Source of the DNA: Orobanche coerulescens
Taxonomy: Eukaryota > Streptophyta > Magnoliopsida > Lamiales > Orobanchaceae
Assembly (NCBI GenBank): GCA_033398695.1
Contig: CM065802.1
Location: forward strand, 83,066,096-83,130,095
Length of the DNA: 64,000 bases
Reading direction: 5' to 3'
Shown in pieces: positions 22,699-34,264 of this stretch. The position numbers and the translations under genes were made by a program. Position 1 is the stretch's first letter, and every line of letters begins with the position of its first letter. The notes below the pieces were generated by a model. The model worked only from the letters and a program-made list of their open reading frames with translations. It had not been told where the DNA came from and made no database searches.

Positions 22699-25600
22699 TT
22701 ACTGAGGGTTTTGATCTCCATTGAGTTGGGGATCTGTCTGATAGTAGACAACATCACCAGTGTCACTCACATAGTGGTCCTTCTTCATGCTCCTTAAAAG
22801 CACTCCCAATAAGAAGAAAGGAAGAGGGCCCGATTTTTGAGGCTCTCTATAATACTTGCCTAGTACGGGCTTAGCTGCATCAGTCTGCAGAAAGAAAAGT
22901 CATTTCGACAATCATGGCCCCAAGTGTTTGCCAAAGCTCATTTTTTCTTTCTTTTTTGAAGTAAAATCGAAACTTACGGCTTCTATCAAATGGTAGTGTG
23001 GGATTTGAGGGAAAAGGTGATGTATGACATGTGTCCCGATGTCATGATGAACGTTGTTTATCCATCCATAGTCACGATCGACTGTGGTAAGCCCGCCTCT
23101 TAGATAACTCCACTCCTAGTTTATGAAAGAGGAAATGGTTAAGTGAAAGCATTCTTATGGAGTAATTAATTACTTTATGCGAGTAGACGTAAATACTTCA
23201 GAAAGAAAAAAAAAAAGGGATTGTCAGGTTTTGGCTGAAACATAAGTAAGTTTTGCTGTTTTTTTAAATGCAAAATTCGTTTTGTATCAATCACAAAAAT
23301 ATGGACATAAATTCGACAATTACGCTTCGGTTACTCCTTTTTCCCATATAATCTTGCATAAAAAAACTGTTTCTTTTCTTGCTGGAATTTTCAGGTATCA
23401 TAAATGTATCACTTCATAAAAATCATGTTAGTTTTACCTTTCCGCGATACCAAGGAAGCTTCTCCTCATATCCATGGTGATGTAAGTAGGTAACTAAGTC
23501 GAGCCACATTACGAAACCCTACAGCCAAGATAATTTTTCCAAGTTCACCACGAAATTCGAAAAATTAAGAATCAAACAATAATTACACAATCACTAAAGA
23601 AACTGATAAAAAAAGGGAACAATTGCTTTGAAGAAGGTAAGTCATTATACTAACCAAATAAGGTATGCCGTATAGTTTGAGCAATTGGAGAGGGCCGACA
23701 AGGAAAGACAACCCGGCAAGTAACGCAACCATTGCCGTCCAACAAACCGTCGATGTTATTACACCTTTCCTCTCATTTGGTACAAATAAATCACTATCTG
23801 GATGGAAATGAGAACCTGTTTTTCCTGGACTTCTACCCCACTGCCACCAAATACAACAGAAAATGGACAAGAAAAGTATTTAGAGAAGCCAGACCAACTG
23901 TTATTTGATAATTACAAAAACTAACCTCAAGGTTTGGCCTAATTACAAAACAAGCCACTTATGTTTCAGAATTACAATAAACACCCTCCAATTTTGCATT
24001 ATGTTGGAGCAATTTGTTATATAGAAACAGATAACAAAGGATATTTGCAATTTCGAAAGATAGTTTGTTTCTATAATCATCGTCATCATCATCAGCTGTA
24101 CCTTAACCAATTATGTTGGGTCGGTGGCATGAACATTATAGTGTCATTTGAATGACCTAAAATTAATTAACATTATAAATTTATGTAACAAATAAAGTAA
24201 CACAATTTTCTGCCAGATGCCCTTCCTGTCGCAATCTTCATACAGGAAGGAGAGACAAGATGAGATTCCAAAACTATCACTATCAAAAATTCTTCCACAA
24301 GATGAAAAATATCATGAGACGGTGATGAGTTCATTAGTTAAGATAATTGCTACAGGCATAGTTGTCAAAGGCGTACCTCGGGCGCACCTCAAGCGCTAGG
24401 CGCGTAAAGAAAAAGGCAAATCGCCTTTTAGGCCCAAAGGCGGGCGACTCAATGAGGCGCCAAGGGCTTGCCTCAAGCGCGCCTCTGTATTAGGTATCTT
24501 TTCTATTTATTTATTTGCGCTTTCAGAATATATTATTAAAGTTGTTTTTATTGTTCTCACACCTTAATTTTGTTAATTATCAAGTTTTTTGTTGTTCAGT
24601 TATATTTTCCTTGTCATTATGTGTTTATAAGTTTTATAATTTATTTTATATTATTTTTTATTTTTTGTGCGCCTCACATCTCTCAGGCGTGTCATGCCTT
24701 GCGCATCAGGCGATAGGACCTCGTATCACCTTGGTGCATCTTTCGCCTTTAACAACTATAGTTATAGGCATGTCTCATTAGAGAACATGACGGAATTGGT
24801 CTTTTCCGATACTTAGATTATAAGTGGGCTTTTGGTAATCGACTTTTCAATGGCTTTCCGATTGGAACTTTTTAATCTGGTCAAACAGCCAAATAAAGTG
24901 TTTGATAAGTGATTTTTTAGATGACAAAAAGCCAGCTTTTAAGCCAAAATAAAAAAAAAGCTAGTGAGACTAGTTTTTTGTGTTGGCTTTTCGCTTTTAA
25001 TAAATACATTTCATATAGAAAAACAGCCCATTTTACCAAACACATTTATGTTGAAGCATTAATCCCACATCGGGAAAATACAAGTCTTGCAATCAATATA
25101 TAAAGATCCTGGACTACTCCTCTCATTGCCAATTGGTTTTGAGATGGAACTCCAGACTTTAACAATTTACAATCTATGAATAGTCAAATAGCTAATATAA
25201 ACCGCTAGTAAATCAGCAAGTCAAATCAGTCGGTCAAATAAAACAGCCAACTGCCAACAACTATTTACCGAATAGACCGCAAATCTCAAGGGGATTCTTC
25301 TTGGTATTGAAGTTTTTTTTGAACAAGCGAGCAGCTTACCAGATAGATGGGATATGCCAGCATCGGAAAAGGCAGTGTGAACCTCAATTTCTTGGTAACA
25401 TTATCCAAATTCTTGAATATCTTCTCCGGCAACTGAATTTCGTGGACAAATTTCATCAGGACTAGATACTTTTTTGTCCATAGAAGGTCAGTTTATAAGA
25501 CCAAAAATTGAAAAGCAATTAGCAAGTCGAAAAAAACTCACTGGGTGCCAAGATTCATCATTCTCAACATGCCCATGGTTCTGATGATGAGTCCTATGAC

Positions 25601-26574
25601 TGATTCTCCTGCATTTATTCAACATAGTGAATGCATGAGATTCATTAGGCTCCAGACAATGAAGATTTTTCTGCCTGTGAATAAAACAAAAGAAACATTT
25701 ACCATCCATGATAGGGCACAAGAATTGAAGAGTGAAGAATATGCCCAACTACACTATTCAACTTGGGATTATTAGAAAAGCTCCCATGTCCACTGCAAAA
25801 TTCAAGAACATCAAAATTAAACCATCAAAATGTTAACTTTAATCCAAACACGAATTCAGTTTACAGATTAAACAACTTTCTCAAGAACCACCAATACAAA
25901 TAACACTCCTTCCAACCCAAAATATACGTCGCTTTCACTTGAGAAATTGATCCAAAACATAAGTAGTTTTACAGTACCAGTCATGGCCAAGAACACACAG
26001 TAAATCCACCACTAATTAAAAAGATAAATTCTTGGAAAATAAGGGGGGGGGGGAAATCTTACCAGTCATGGCCAAGAACAAATAGAGCCCAGAACATAGT
26101 ACTCTGAGCAAACCAATACAAAGGCCAAACAACCCAATTGTTGAAATAAGCAGCCACAGCAGCCAACCCAAAAACCACACACACATCTCTTACAACATAG
26201 CTCATAGACCTCCATGGATTCCTAACCCAACAATGCTTAGGAATGGCAGCCCTAAGATCGGACAACTTAAATGGAGGGGGTGCCCCAGGGTCAAAAAACT
26301 CTTCACCACCATTAATTACAGTTTTGCCCCCCTCGATTGCCTCCCCTTCCAATTGCTCAATTCTTAATGGTGCACTGACTTTCAAAACCCAACTCCTATT
26401 TTTCTCAATCACACTTGAGAAAGAGGATAAACAATTAATCCTTTCATCTGTTCTTGAAAATCTCAGCACTGTGGGATTTGAATTCAAGAAAGATTGGCCA
26501 TGGCCAGTTCTTGGTTTAGGGTAAATTCTTGGTAACGGATTACGACCACATTCTGATAAAACCAAACTGGCCAT
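22699..26574 (-). CDS. FAD7: Plastid omega-3 fatty acid desaturase (FAD7/FAD8 type), eight exons
   Basis: It converts linoleate (18:2, also 16:2) in plastid membrane lipids to the trienoic form, using ferredoxin as electron donor, and acts in the chloroplast envelope. Exons: 26574-26063, 25792-25703, 25608-25542, 25432-25340, 23840-23655, 23518-23438, 23115-22978, 22884-22699. Exon lengths are 512, 90, 67, 93, 186, 81, 138 and 186 nt; introns all begin GT and end AG. The joined frame is open for 450 codons, the usual FAD7/8 length. The three di-iron histidine boxes are intact: HDCGH (169-173, across the exon 1/2 junction), HRTHH (205-209) and HVIHH (372-376). The N-terminus ([19 protein letters not shown], then Ser/Arg-rich) fits a plastid transit peptide. 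Hydrophobic segments are around 125-168. The 1.5-kb fourth intron is enlarged by transposons. FAD7 and FAD8 cannot be told apart here with certainty. Confidence 0.96.
24360..24762. mobile_element. MITE (Mutator-like) in FAD intron 4, 403 bp
   Basis: Ends AGTTGTCAAAGGCG and, inverted at the right, AGTTGTTAAAGGCG. The 9-bp flanks TACAGGCAT (24351-24359) and TATAGGCAT (24763-24771) differ by one base; a 9-bp duplication suggests a Mutator-type element. The interior is rich in GGCGC and GCGCCTC motifs near both ends and AT-rich in the centre. There is no coding. Confidence 0.7.
25049..25164 (-). mobile_element. TRIM solo LTR in FAD intron 4, 116 bp
   Basis: TGTTGAAGCATT to CTTTAACA with a perfect 5-bp target duplication ATTTA (25044-25048 and 25165-25169). 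It contains the hallmark phrases AATCCCACATCGG, TATATAAAG and CCAATTGGTTTTGAGATGGA of plant TRIM LTRs. Read by those phrases its own orientation is plus, opposite to FAD; I list it on the gene strand only because it lies in this intron. Confidence 0.88.
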
Positions 26575-26629
26575 GTTTCGAGAAGAAGAAAAAAATGTGA
26601 AAACCCAATGCTTTCACCTTTTCTTAAGC

Positions 26630-26659
26630 TTTCTCTCACTTGACTTCAAGTGAGAGAAA
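26630..26659 (-). promoter_or_regulatory. 30-bp inverted repeat in the predicted FAD 5' UTR
   Basis: TTTCTCTCACTTGA (26630-26643) and TCAAGTGAGAGAAA (26646-26659) form a perfect 14-bp stem with two central bases. It lies 56-85 bases upstream of the FAD start codon and downstream of the TATA box, so it would be in the mRNA leader. A function is not established. Confidence 0.7.
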
Positions 26660-26743
26660 CGAACGTGTGGGTTTGAGGGTTTTGCAGATTATGTATACCT
26701 GCGATAATGCAAGTTGATTGGGTGGAATAAGAGCGAGAAGATG

Positions 26744-26750
26744 ATATAAA
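26744..26750 (-). promoter_or_regulatory. Probable FAD TATA box
   Basis: TTTATAT on the minus strand about 170 bases upstream of the FAD ATG. A second candidate (GATATAAT) lies at about 26754-26761. Transcription would start near 26715, giving a leader of about 140 bases. Confidence 0.5.
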
Positions 26751-26774
26751 GGGATTATATCTCCTCAAAGTGTT

Positions 26775-27104
26775 TGTCTGGATTTTGTTGGAGGATTATT
26801 GTTCTTTTGGAGGGTGTTCTGATGGTTTATATACACACAGAACTGGAACCGGACGTCATTTTTGTGCTTCTAGTTTTTTTTTTCTTTTTTCTTTTTCAGT
26901 TGGGACTTGTTGTGAATTGTGATCCCCTTTCCACGATTAGGGTCGGTGAGGTTGGTCGTGATTCCGAAAGTTGTTCATTTTCTAAATTTAAATTATTATT
27001 ATAGAGATATTTTCCACAATCAAAGATTTCATATATTATTAAACCATTTTAAGCTACAAAATAAGTACCATAAATGTATTTATATTTATAACTGGATTTA
27101 TATT
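26775..27104. other. FAD upstream region, no further feature seen
   Basis: Moderately AT-rich with a T/C-rich run (26874-26898). No conserved gene or transposon is recognised. Confidence 0.4.
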
Positions 27105-27840
27105 AACTAGATTTTGATAAAATAAATTGAATTGAACTGAATTTTATTGAAGTAAACTGGAATGAATTAAACTGGACTAAAGTTACTAAATAACAGTAAT
27201 AATAATTAGTATTATTAATTTTAGATGACAATATATGTATAACAACAACAATAATAATAATAATATTGCAACAACAACAAAATAAATTTTATTAATAATA
27301 ATAATAATAATAAATATTCATAATACTACAAATCATACATAATACTACTCATAATATTGATATAAAAAAATAATAATAACAGTAAAAAATTATTAATAAT
27401 ACGAAAACTTATAAATAATACTATTGATAGTCTTGAAAATAGTAATAATAATAATTAGTAATACTAATAATGAATTAAATCACAATATATATAATAATAA
27501 TTATTATCTATATACAACAACAACAACAAAACAATAGTAATAAGATTAATATTAATAATAAGAATTATATATAATATTATTGATAACATTAGTTAATATC
27601 AATAATATTCCTAGTAGTAATCATATAATAAGATAATATATAGAATAATAATTATTAATAATAATTAAAAAACAATTATAATAACTATTATCTAATATTG
27701 TTGGTATCATAAATAATAATAATAGTAATCACTAATGTTGATTCTGAAACTGAACTAAACTGAATTGTACTGAACTAGAGTTTGCTGAACTGAACTGAAT
27801 TAAACTAAAATGTGCTGGAATTGAACCCAAAAAAACAGAG
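27105..27840. repeat. AT-rich repeat block with AACTGAA-rich edges
   Basis: The left edge (27120-27185) and right edge (27745-27830) are built from short GAACTGAATT / AAACTGGA-type repeats. Between them lie (TAA)n and (CAA)n stretches, for example 27240-27315 and 27480-27530. The paired edges suggest a decayed non-autonomous transposon, but I could not find clean termini or a target duplication. Confidence 0.5.
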
Positions 27841-28984
27841 TCTAAAAGTAAATTTCATAATGAATCTAATGATAACTATACATATATGTATGATATCTAT
27901 GTGGGCACGGTAAAACTTTCCCACTGTTTTGTAATTTAATTTTCAAGAAAATTTGATAATGTTAGTTTGTTAAATATCACATTGTACATCTGGGTGAATG
28001 AATTAATCAAGACAACTCATTTGTTCCACACAAAGATTTACATTTCTTTCAAAAGTTATCCTTTCACTAAGTTCACATATATCACTTTTCACAATTAAAT
28101 TAAATAATTATTTTTTACTTCTTAATCTTCACCACACATTTATTATTAATATTTTTTACTTTTTAATTTCCACACATATTTATCATTATTTAAAATATAC
28201 TAAATATACACCATGTGTCAACCTTTAACTAAGACAAAAAGAGTACCAAAATTATTTATGTTCGATTTATATTTCTTCCAATTTACATTTTTGCAAATAT
28301 AGTAACAAAATTCTTCGAATATTTGAAAAGTTTATAGAGATCTTACCAAGTAATTTAGATGTAGAATGTTGCATAAATATAGTTATGTAGATGCACGGTG
28401 TTGCATCATACCTAAGAGCATCTTGAATCATCTATCTATATTTCTACTAAAAAAGAGTCGCGAACACATGTCGCAAACATGTGTTTTTTTTTTGTTTTTT
28501 TTAAATATAATTTATATAGAGAGAGAGATGTCTTCTTAATTTTCAAAAAAAAAATAAAAAGAAAAAAAAAAGAGTTCTAGATATATGTTATGAGAGTTTT
28601 ATTCCACAATTTACACTTATATATCAATAAAAAAAATCTTTCTTCATTTTTTTTGGCTTAAAATTCTAAATTTTTGTAATTTTGTCTATATCAAAAGTTC
28701 ATCCTTAATGAAAAATATCTGAAATTAATTCTTGTGAAATTATTTCACGATCTTCAATTAGTCATTCATATTGAAGATAGTAAATTGATGGATTTACATT
28801 AATGACCGATTGCACAAAAAAAATTATTAAAAAAATATGAATATTAGTTTTCAATAAAATAAACTGATATAAATAAAAATAAATTAACTCACTTTTAATA
28901 AATTAGATATAAGATTCATATTGCTTACATAAAAATAATTAGTGCATGTTTAAGCCAACTAGCAGACCATCTTAACTACCATAT
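27841..28984. other. AT-rich intergenic DNA, no gene
   Basis: Stops in all frames and poly-A or poly-T runs. TCTATCTATATTTCTACTAA at 28431, preceded by A, resembles a plant Helitron 5' end, but no partner terminus could be assigned confidently. Confidence 0.4.
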
Positions 28985-29348
28985 TTTTTCTAGAACTCGA
29001 GCTAATGGCTTAAGCCGTTCTCATTTCCTCGCTGACCCATCATGCAAAAGGTACACCGTTAAGAGTGAGAGTGCGCTTTACTAAGATAATAGAAAGGCTC
29101 TAAGCTCCGCTCCTTCGATTGATTGTTCGCATCGGATCTCAGGTTCTGTATTGCACTCTCTAAATAGGGTTTTTTCACCTTTCCCTCACGATCGGTCATT
29201 GAGGAATACTTAGGCTTAGAGGGTGGTCCCCCTTTCTCGCGTAAAAGCGATCAGAATTCGAACACGCCGCGTTTTACTGGGAGGATCGAACCATGGGAAT
29301 GAATCTACAGGGCTATCACCTTCTTTGGCCGGATTCATCCAATCGCAA
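28985..29348 (-). rRNA. rrn26: Nuclear copy of mitochondrial 26S rRNA (5' domain fragment, NUMT)
   Basis: The minus strand has conserved large-subunit rRNA phrases in the right order: GGTGATAGCCCTGTAGATTC (about 29300-29320), GGGGGACCACCCTCTAAGCC (about 29216-29236), AATGACCGATCGTGAGGGAA, and GTACCTTTTGCATGATGGGT followed by CAGCGAGGAAATGAGAACGG. These correspond to the 5' half of bacterial-type 23S rRNA. The sequence between them resembles plant mitochondrial 26S more than plastid 23S. It is short, has small deletions, is embedded in AT-rich nuclear DNA and is not a functional gene. Confidence 0.8.
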
Positions 29349-29852
29349 AGCCAATAGTATTTAATTATAATAACTAAAAATTGTAAAACACACACGACAA
29401 ACACACGCATATATTATGATAATCATTCTGCTCCCGAATTTTTTTTTGTATGTTCCCCAAATTTATTCATATAATAATAGATACTAATACTACGATAATG
29501 TGAGACTCTTTCTCTATTTATATTACACTCCACAATATACTCAATAATTTTTGTAATTAAAATTCATGTTGGAAATTCTCAAAAATAAATTTAGAAAATG
29601 AAAATAATATTTTTTAAGTAATAAACTTTTTATCTGATATAACAAGCATCTAGTAATGCATAATAAAGATGTTGTCAAACAAATATTGACAATTCAATAA
29701 AAAAAAAATCCGACGAAATGACAAAGTCCAATGTAAAAGGTGCCTTTGTAGTTACCTAGAAAAACCAGACCAAAGTCGACAGGTTCGTATATGCCGTAAT
29801 GCATAATTGCTTTACATATTAATACGAGTAGGTTTGTTAATCACTCTCATCA
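29349..29852. other. AT-rich interval, nothing recognised
   Basis: Non-coding DNA between the NUMT and the Helitron candidate. Confidence 0.5.
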
Positions 29853-32154
29853 TCTATATATATATATAAAAAATGAGTTTCATGGCATAAATGAGAGTAT
29901 TAATGATGAGAGCATTAATGTCTCTATACAAATAAATCAACACATTGTATATAAAGGCATTAAATATACAGATTCATCAAGTCTCTTTTAAGTCTTTATG
30001 GGTCATATGACTTTCCATTTATGCAAAAAACGTCATATTAATCACCTTTAAATCTAGGAATGAAGCTACGATCACCAAACCTTTTCGGCTACCATTCTGC
30101 AACTCCTTTCACTTCTTCACCATTAAATGTATCAATTTATTATTCATGTATTCATTGAATCCTGCATATGATGGTGAAATAGTCTTTCAACACAATGACA
30201 ACCACCAATTATTTCCTCCTTTCTTTTATAAAACCCAACATCTCCTTTTTACACACACCAACCTAACATCTTCCTCTTCTCTTTCTCAAAATCATTGGTG
30301 ATCTAAATTATTTTTCTTAGAATCGCTTTAATTCGTGAGAGGATTTTGGTCTTAACATCCAAACTATATATCGGTGAATTTTCATATGATTTCATATATT
30401 GATTTTTATGCATGTTTTTATTTACGATTTGAGGTTTATTGTTACAGGTATCTTCATGGAAGAAGTGGTGGTGCTATGGTGGATACCAATAGGAAGATGG
30501 ATGATTTTTTTGGTAACATTTTCTTCATCCTTTATATTTGTGTTTTCTATGTGTATTTCTTTTTCTTCATATTTGTTCATAATTTCGTGACCTGATTTTA
30601 TTTAACAAATTTGTTCTTGATATCCATATCCATGATCTTTATCAATGTTCTTAATTCTTTCTTTTAAGTTCAGTGGATAAATTGTTGAGGTAATAGTTTC
30701 TTTTGCTATCCATGTTTCTTATATCTTTTCTAATATAGTATTTTCTCTAATTAATTAATTATTTATTTATTTTTATTATTATTATTATTATTTTTATGTA
30801 AAAACAGGATTGCTTTAGTATATTTAAGAAAATCTAACCTTTTTTCTTCTTAATTTTTTAAACAATTTAAATTTGTGTGTATAATTTTGTAAAAAGTTTT
30901 AGAATTTATGGATTTTCTCTATTTTTCTAAATATGATACGAATTTTGTGGGTGTATATAAACATATATTCTTATAAAATGTACACTTTATATTTATATAT
31001 ACAAAATCATAAAATGATGAGGTTATATCAATATATACATATGTGATTGTATATAAAGTTATATGTATAAAAATTTAGAAATTTTGTATATAAAAAATCT
31101 TATCTTTTTGTCTTAAGAAAAATTGGTACGACACAAAATATGATTTGTTGTATGCACATAAAAAAAAATATACTTATATCAATATATACTTGGAACTTCT
31201 AAATGATGTTTTTTAAGCAAGATGATACTGTATATATTTTGTAACAATATGTAAATATGATTATATTTTTATACAAGTAACTTTTTACTAATTTGTAATG
31301 TTTTGAACAAATAATATAAGGAGGGAGTATATAAATAGATTTTATCCAAAAGTGGGTAAAAATTTGTATACAAATCTCGAGATAAAATGTCGTGTTAGAT
31401 AACTTTTTATTGAAACTCATATTTAGTTATGATTATTACAAAATAAGGATAACTCATATTTAAATACTCTAAAGAACCACAAATCTCGGGATAGAATGAC
31501 GTGTTAGATACATCTTTTAGATATTAATTGAATCAGGTAAGTCGAAGTCACGTAATAACTGGGGACTAAAAGAGTACACAAGAGGTTAAGATTTAGGTAC
31601 GATATTACAAAACAAGGATAACTCATATTTAAATACTACGGGATAACCATATATCTCGAGATATAATATCGTGTTAGCTATACTATTTTAGAACTTATTG
31701 AATAAGTAAGCCGAAGTCACATAATAGTTGATGACTAAAAGAGTATACACGAACATGAGCTTGAAGAATTAGGTATGATTGTTACAAAAAAAGATATATA
31801 ACTCATACTCGAGCGATACTATATATATATACTTTTTCTAAATGAAGAGTTATATCGCTATTAGTATTGCCTAAGATTGTTGCATGAAAATTAATATTTG
31901 AGGTATTGGACAAAATCTTGCTTAAACTAAGAGCTCAGGGAATAAACTGTCGTTTCAAAGTTGTGAGTTATAACTTTGTTGAGATGTATTGTCTATCAGA
32001 AGATAACGGACTGTAATGAGTAAACTGATGCATTTGAATGTTGTATACAAAAGAAATCAACGTGTCAACATAGCCCGAATACTTTACCCGAAATACAAGT
32101 GTGATTTAATCATGGTGAACAAAGCCCGTGCATCGCATGGGCCATGATGCCTCG
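29853..32154 (+). mobile_element. Probable non-autonomous Helitron, 2302 bp
   Basis: The left end TCTATATATATATATATAAA (29853) follows an A, as Helitron 5' ends do. Near the right end is a GC-rich hairpin, GCCCGTGC-ATC-GCATGGGC (32124-32142), then 8 bases, then CTCG and T, one base off the canonical CTAG|T end. There is no Rep/helicase coding. Inside is a TATA-like and CT-rich promoter/leader-like stretch (about 30220-30310), possibly captured from a host gene, and a diverged tandem repeat. Helitrons make no target duplication, so the call depends on the two termini and is tentative. Confidence 0.5.
31370..31810 (+). repeat. Diverged tandem repeat, period about 170-190 bp
   Basis: Segments with ATAACTCATATTTAAATACT, ATCTCG(A/G)GATA and GTGTTAGATA recur near 31375, 31440-31510, 31600-31675 and, more decayed, 31780-31815. 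Each is followed by a GTCGAAGTCAC / GCCGAAGTCAC phrase in the second and third units. It lies inside the Helitron candidate. Confidence 0.65.
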
Positions 32155-33416
32155 TTTTTTTTATAACTCAGTTTTTGAGTTTATACCTAGTTATGCCTCC
32201 GTGTGACAGCTCCACTTTTTTATTATTGTCTCCAAGATAAATTGCAATATATGCATCAATTGACCAGTGTCTTTTTAAGTTCTAGTGATGTATAATCAAA
32301 TCCTCTTAGATAAAGAAAACATGAGGTTCATCCCCCAAATTGAATCCACAAGGAAAATATTCAACATGAGGTATGTTTAAGACTTTATCTGAATGCATAT
32401 GTCACATAGAGAATTTTTCTAGGTGAAAGCACGGATTGAACCCTTCCTTGACCTCCACCCTCATATTAAATTTTACACTCATATTGTGGCCGACTCATCT
32501 TCTTCTACATAATAAATTGGGATTTCCTAAATTGCGTGTTCGATTTTCATCGACATTTGAATTTGCAATCCATAATTTAAAATTAGACTATTTACAAACC
32601 ACAATTTAATTATTTTCGTCCATCCCATTAAATAAAAAGTCGAAATTTCTAAAAATACCCATATCTACAAATTATTATTGTATTGAAAATTTTAAAATAA
32701 TCAAAAAAGATAATTTAAAATACTAAAATTATGACTAAAGCTAAAATTATTTAAATACTCCAGCAATTAATTTAAAAACTAAAAGTCTACAAATATAAAA
32801 ATATAAAAATGACATAATTATTAATTATATTGAAAAAGCCTTAAAATTGTCTTATATGTAATTAAAAATCAAATAATATAATGCTTATAATTAGGTCGAA
32901 GATATACACAATAAAACATATTTGTTCCTTTAATAAATAATTTTTAGACTTTATTTGCTTACTCTTAGTTATTTGAATCAAATTTAAGCTTTCAAATGAA
33001 TGTTCAACTTTAGTAATATAGTTTAAAAGCTAAAAATTGATTAAACCTGAAAATATGTACTTGGAGTTTGAATTTATTAAATCAACAATAAATTTGTTTA
33101 TTGCATATACTTTCTTACTTAATTATAAGCATTATATTGTTTTCATTTTTAAATTATTTATCCAATAATTTTGATACTTTAGTTTAATTTAATAAAACAA
33201 TTATATTTATTTCTACTTATTTTTAAATTTTATTTCTAGATTTTTTATTTTTTAATTTCCAGATTATTTTTTAAATTTTAATTTTTTCTATTATTATATT
33301 TTGATTATTTCAATATTTTTCAATCCAATAATAATCTATTGATTTCTAAAAGTCAACATAGTACGAGTATGACAGAAATTTTGATTAATTATTTAATAAA
33401 CAAGGACGGCTGCGAA
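32155..33416. other. AT-rich interval, no gene
   Basis: No conserved reading frame, RNA or transposon terminus recognised. Confidence 0.45.
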
Positions 33417-33433
33417 CCGCCGCGTTGCGGCGG
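33417..33433 (+). other. GC-rich hairpin, possible second Helitron 3' end
   Basis: CCGCCGC-GTT-GCGGCGG is a perfect 7-bp stem in otherwise very AT-rich DNA. It is followed by GGCGATGACTATT, which could be a decayed hairpin-spacer-CTRR end. No 5' partner is certain. Confidence 0.35.
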
Positions 33434-34264
33434 GGCGATGACTATTCGTGTATACGTGTGTCGGGTTTTAGGAGGTTAGCTTGTTTATGCATTACAGTTA
33501 TAGTAGGAGCCTGAGTTTTGTTAGCCGTTCACTCTTTTAAACATTTGTTAAATTTAAAATTCTGTTTCTTATGGGCGCCCCTTTTGTTTTGGGCTAAACA
33601 CATTTTGGTTATCTGTTGTATCTGCAATCTGCAAAGATATGCATAACATATGCACATGTTGGGCTGAAACAAACTAAAAATAGGGCTGAATAGTGGGCCT
33701 TGGTTTTGGGCTAAAAAAGAAATGGGAGTCGAAACAACAATGCATACGTCGTTTAATAACGCTGAATTATATATATAGTAATGTGCAAATAGCGCACTTT
33801 AAAATATGAGTTACAAACTCAAATGCCAAAATTGAGATTGCATCTACAAAAAATTCTTAACAAGTTTGGTAAAACACTATACGCTCCTCCTACACATTTT
33901 ACCATATTACAAAAAGTCGACGCAATGATCCACCCATTTCATGCAATATTTATATTAACACAAGATGGAAAATTAATTATTTTAAATATTCAATTGGGTC
34001 AAGACCAATATAATGATCACTTAATATCTTGATCGAATTATCTTGATTGTATCAAATTCATTGATCATTGCCTAGGAATTGATGATATAACATCGAGCCA
34101 AATGCAATGAAATTAGATTTATTTCTCATGAATTGATCTATTAAGGTTTGCCAAGGTAAAAATATAGAAATAACTAAATAAGAGTTAAAAATAAAATAGG
34201 TGGATAAAAAATAGAAAAGTTATATATTTAAAACGAATAATACACAAAATCCTTAAAATTTGAA
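33434..34264. other. Interval without recognised feature
   Basis: Mixed AT-rich DNA with no supported gene. Confidence 0.4.

Larger units (their letters stand above)
23841..25339 (-). other. FAD intron 4, 1499 bp, expanded by transposon insertions
   Basis: The donor GTAAGC follows the YPIYL codons and the acceptor GGCAG precedes TGGGGTAGAAG. The other FAD introns are 93-322 bp. This one contains a MULE-type MITE (24360-24762) and a TRIM solo LTR (25049-25164). Flanking the TRIM are AT-rich segments with ACAGCCAA / CAAATAAA phrases that may be another decayed MITE (about 24830-25270), whose ends I could not fix. Confidence 0.85.

Noticed and set aside
23518..23655. Apparent loss of the usual Trp at the FAD exon 5/6 junction (PYL-GFV)
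   Set aside because: The junction keeps frame, intron borders are GT-AG, and to my knowledge this form is compatible with other plant omega-3 desaturases. Not treated as a defect.
26045..26053. G-run near the FAD exon 1 donor as a possible quadruplex
   Set aside because: It is a single C/G homopolymer just inside intron 1 and does not form the four tracts needed on its own.
30374..30595. Short frames after a TATA and CT-rich leader-like stretch, as a possible small gene
   Set aside because: No conserved domain, no supported splice structure, and it lies inside the Helitron candidate. Kept only as a possible captured promoter fragment.
28431..33445. A single large Helitron spanning from the 28431 5'-like end to the 33417 hairpin
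   Set aside because: Both ends are degenerate and no second copy is available, so it was kept only as a low-interest possibility.
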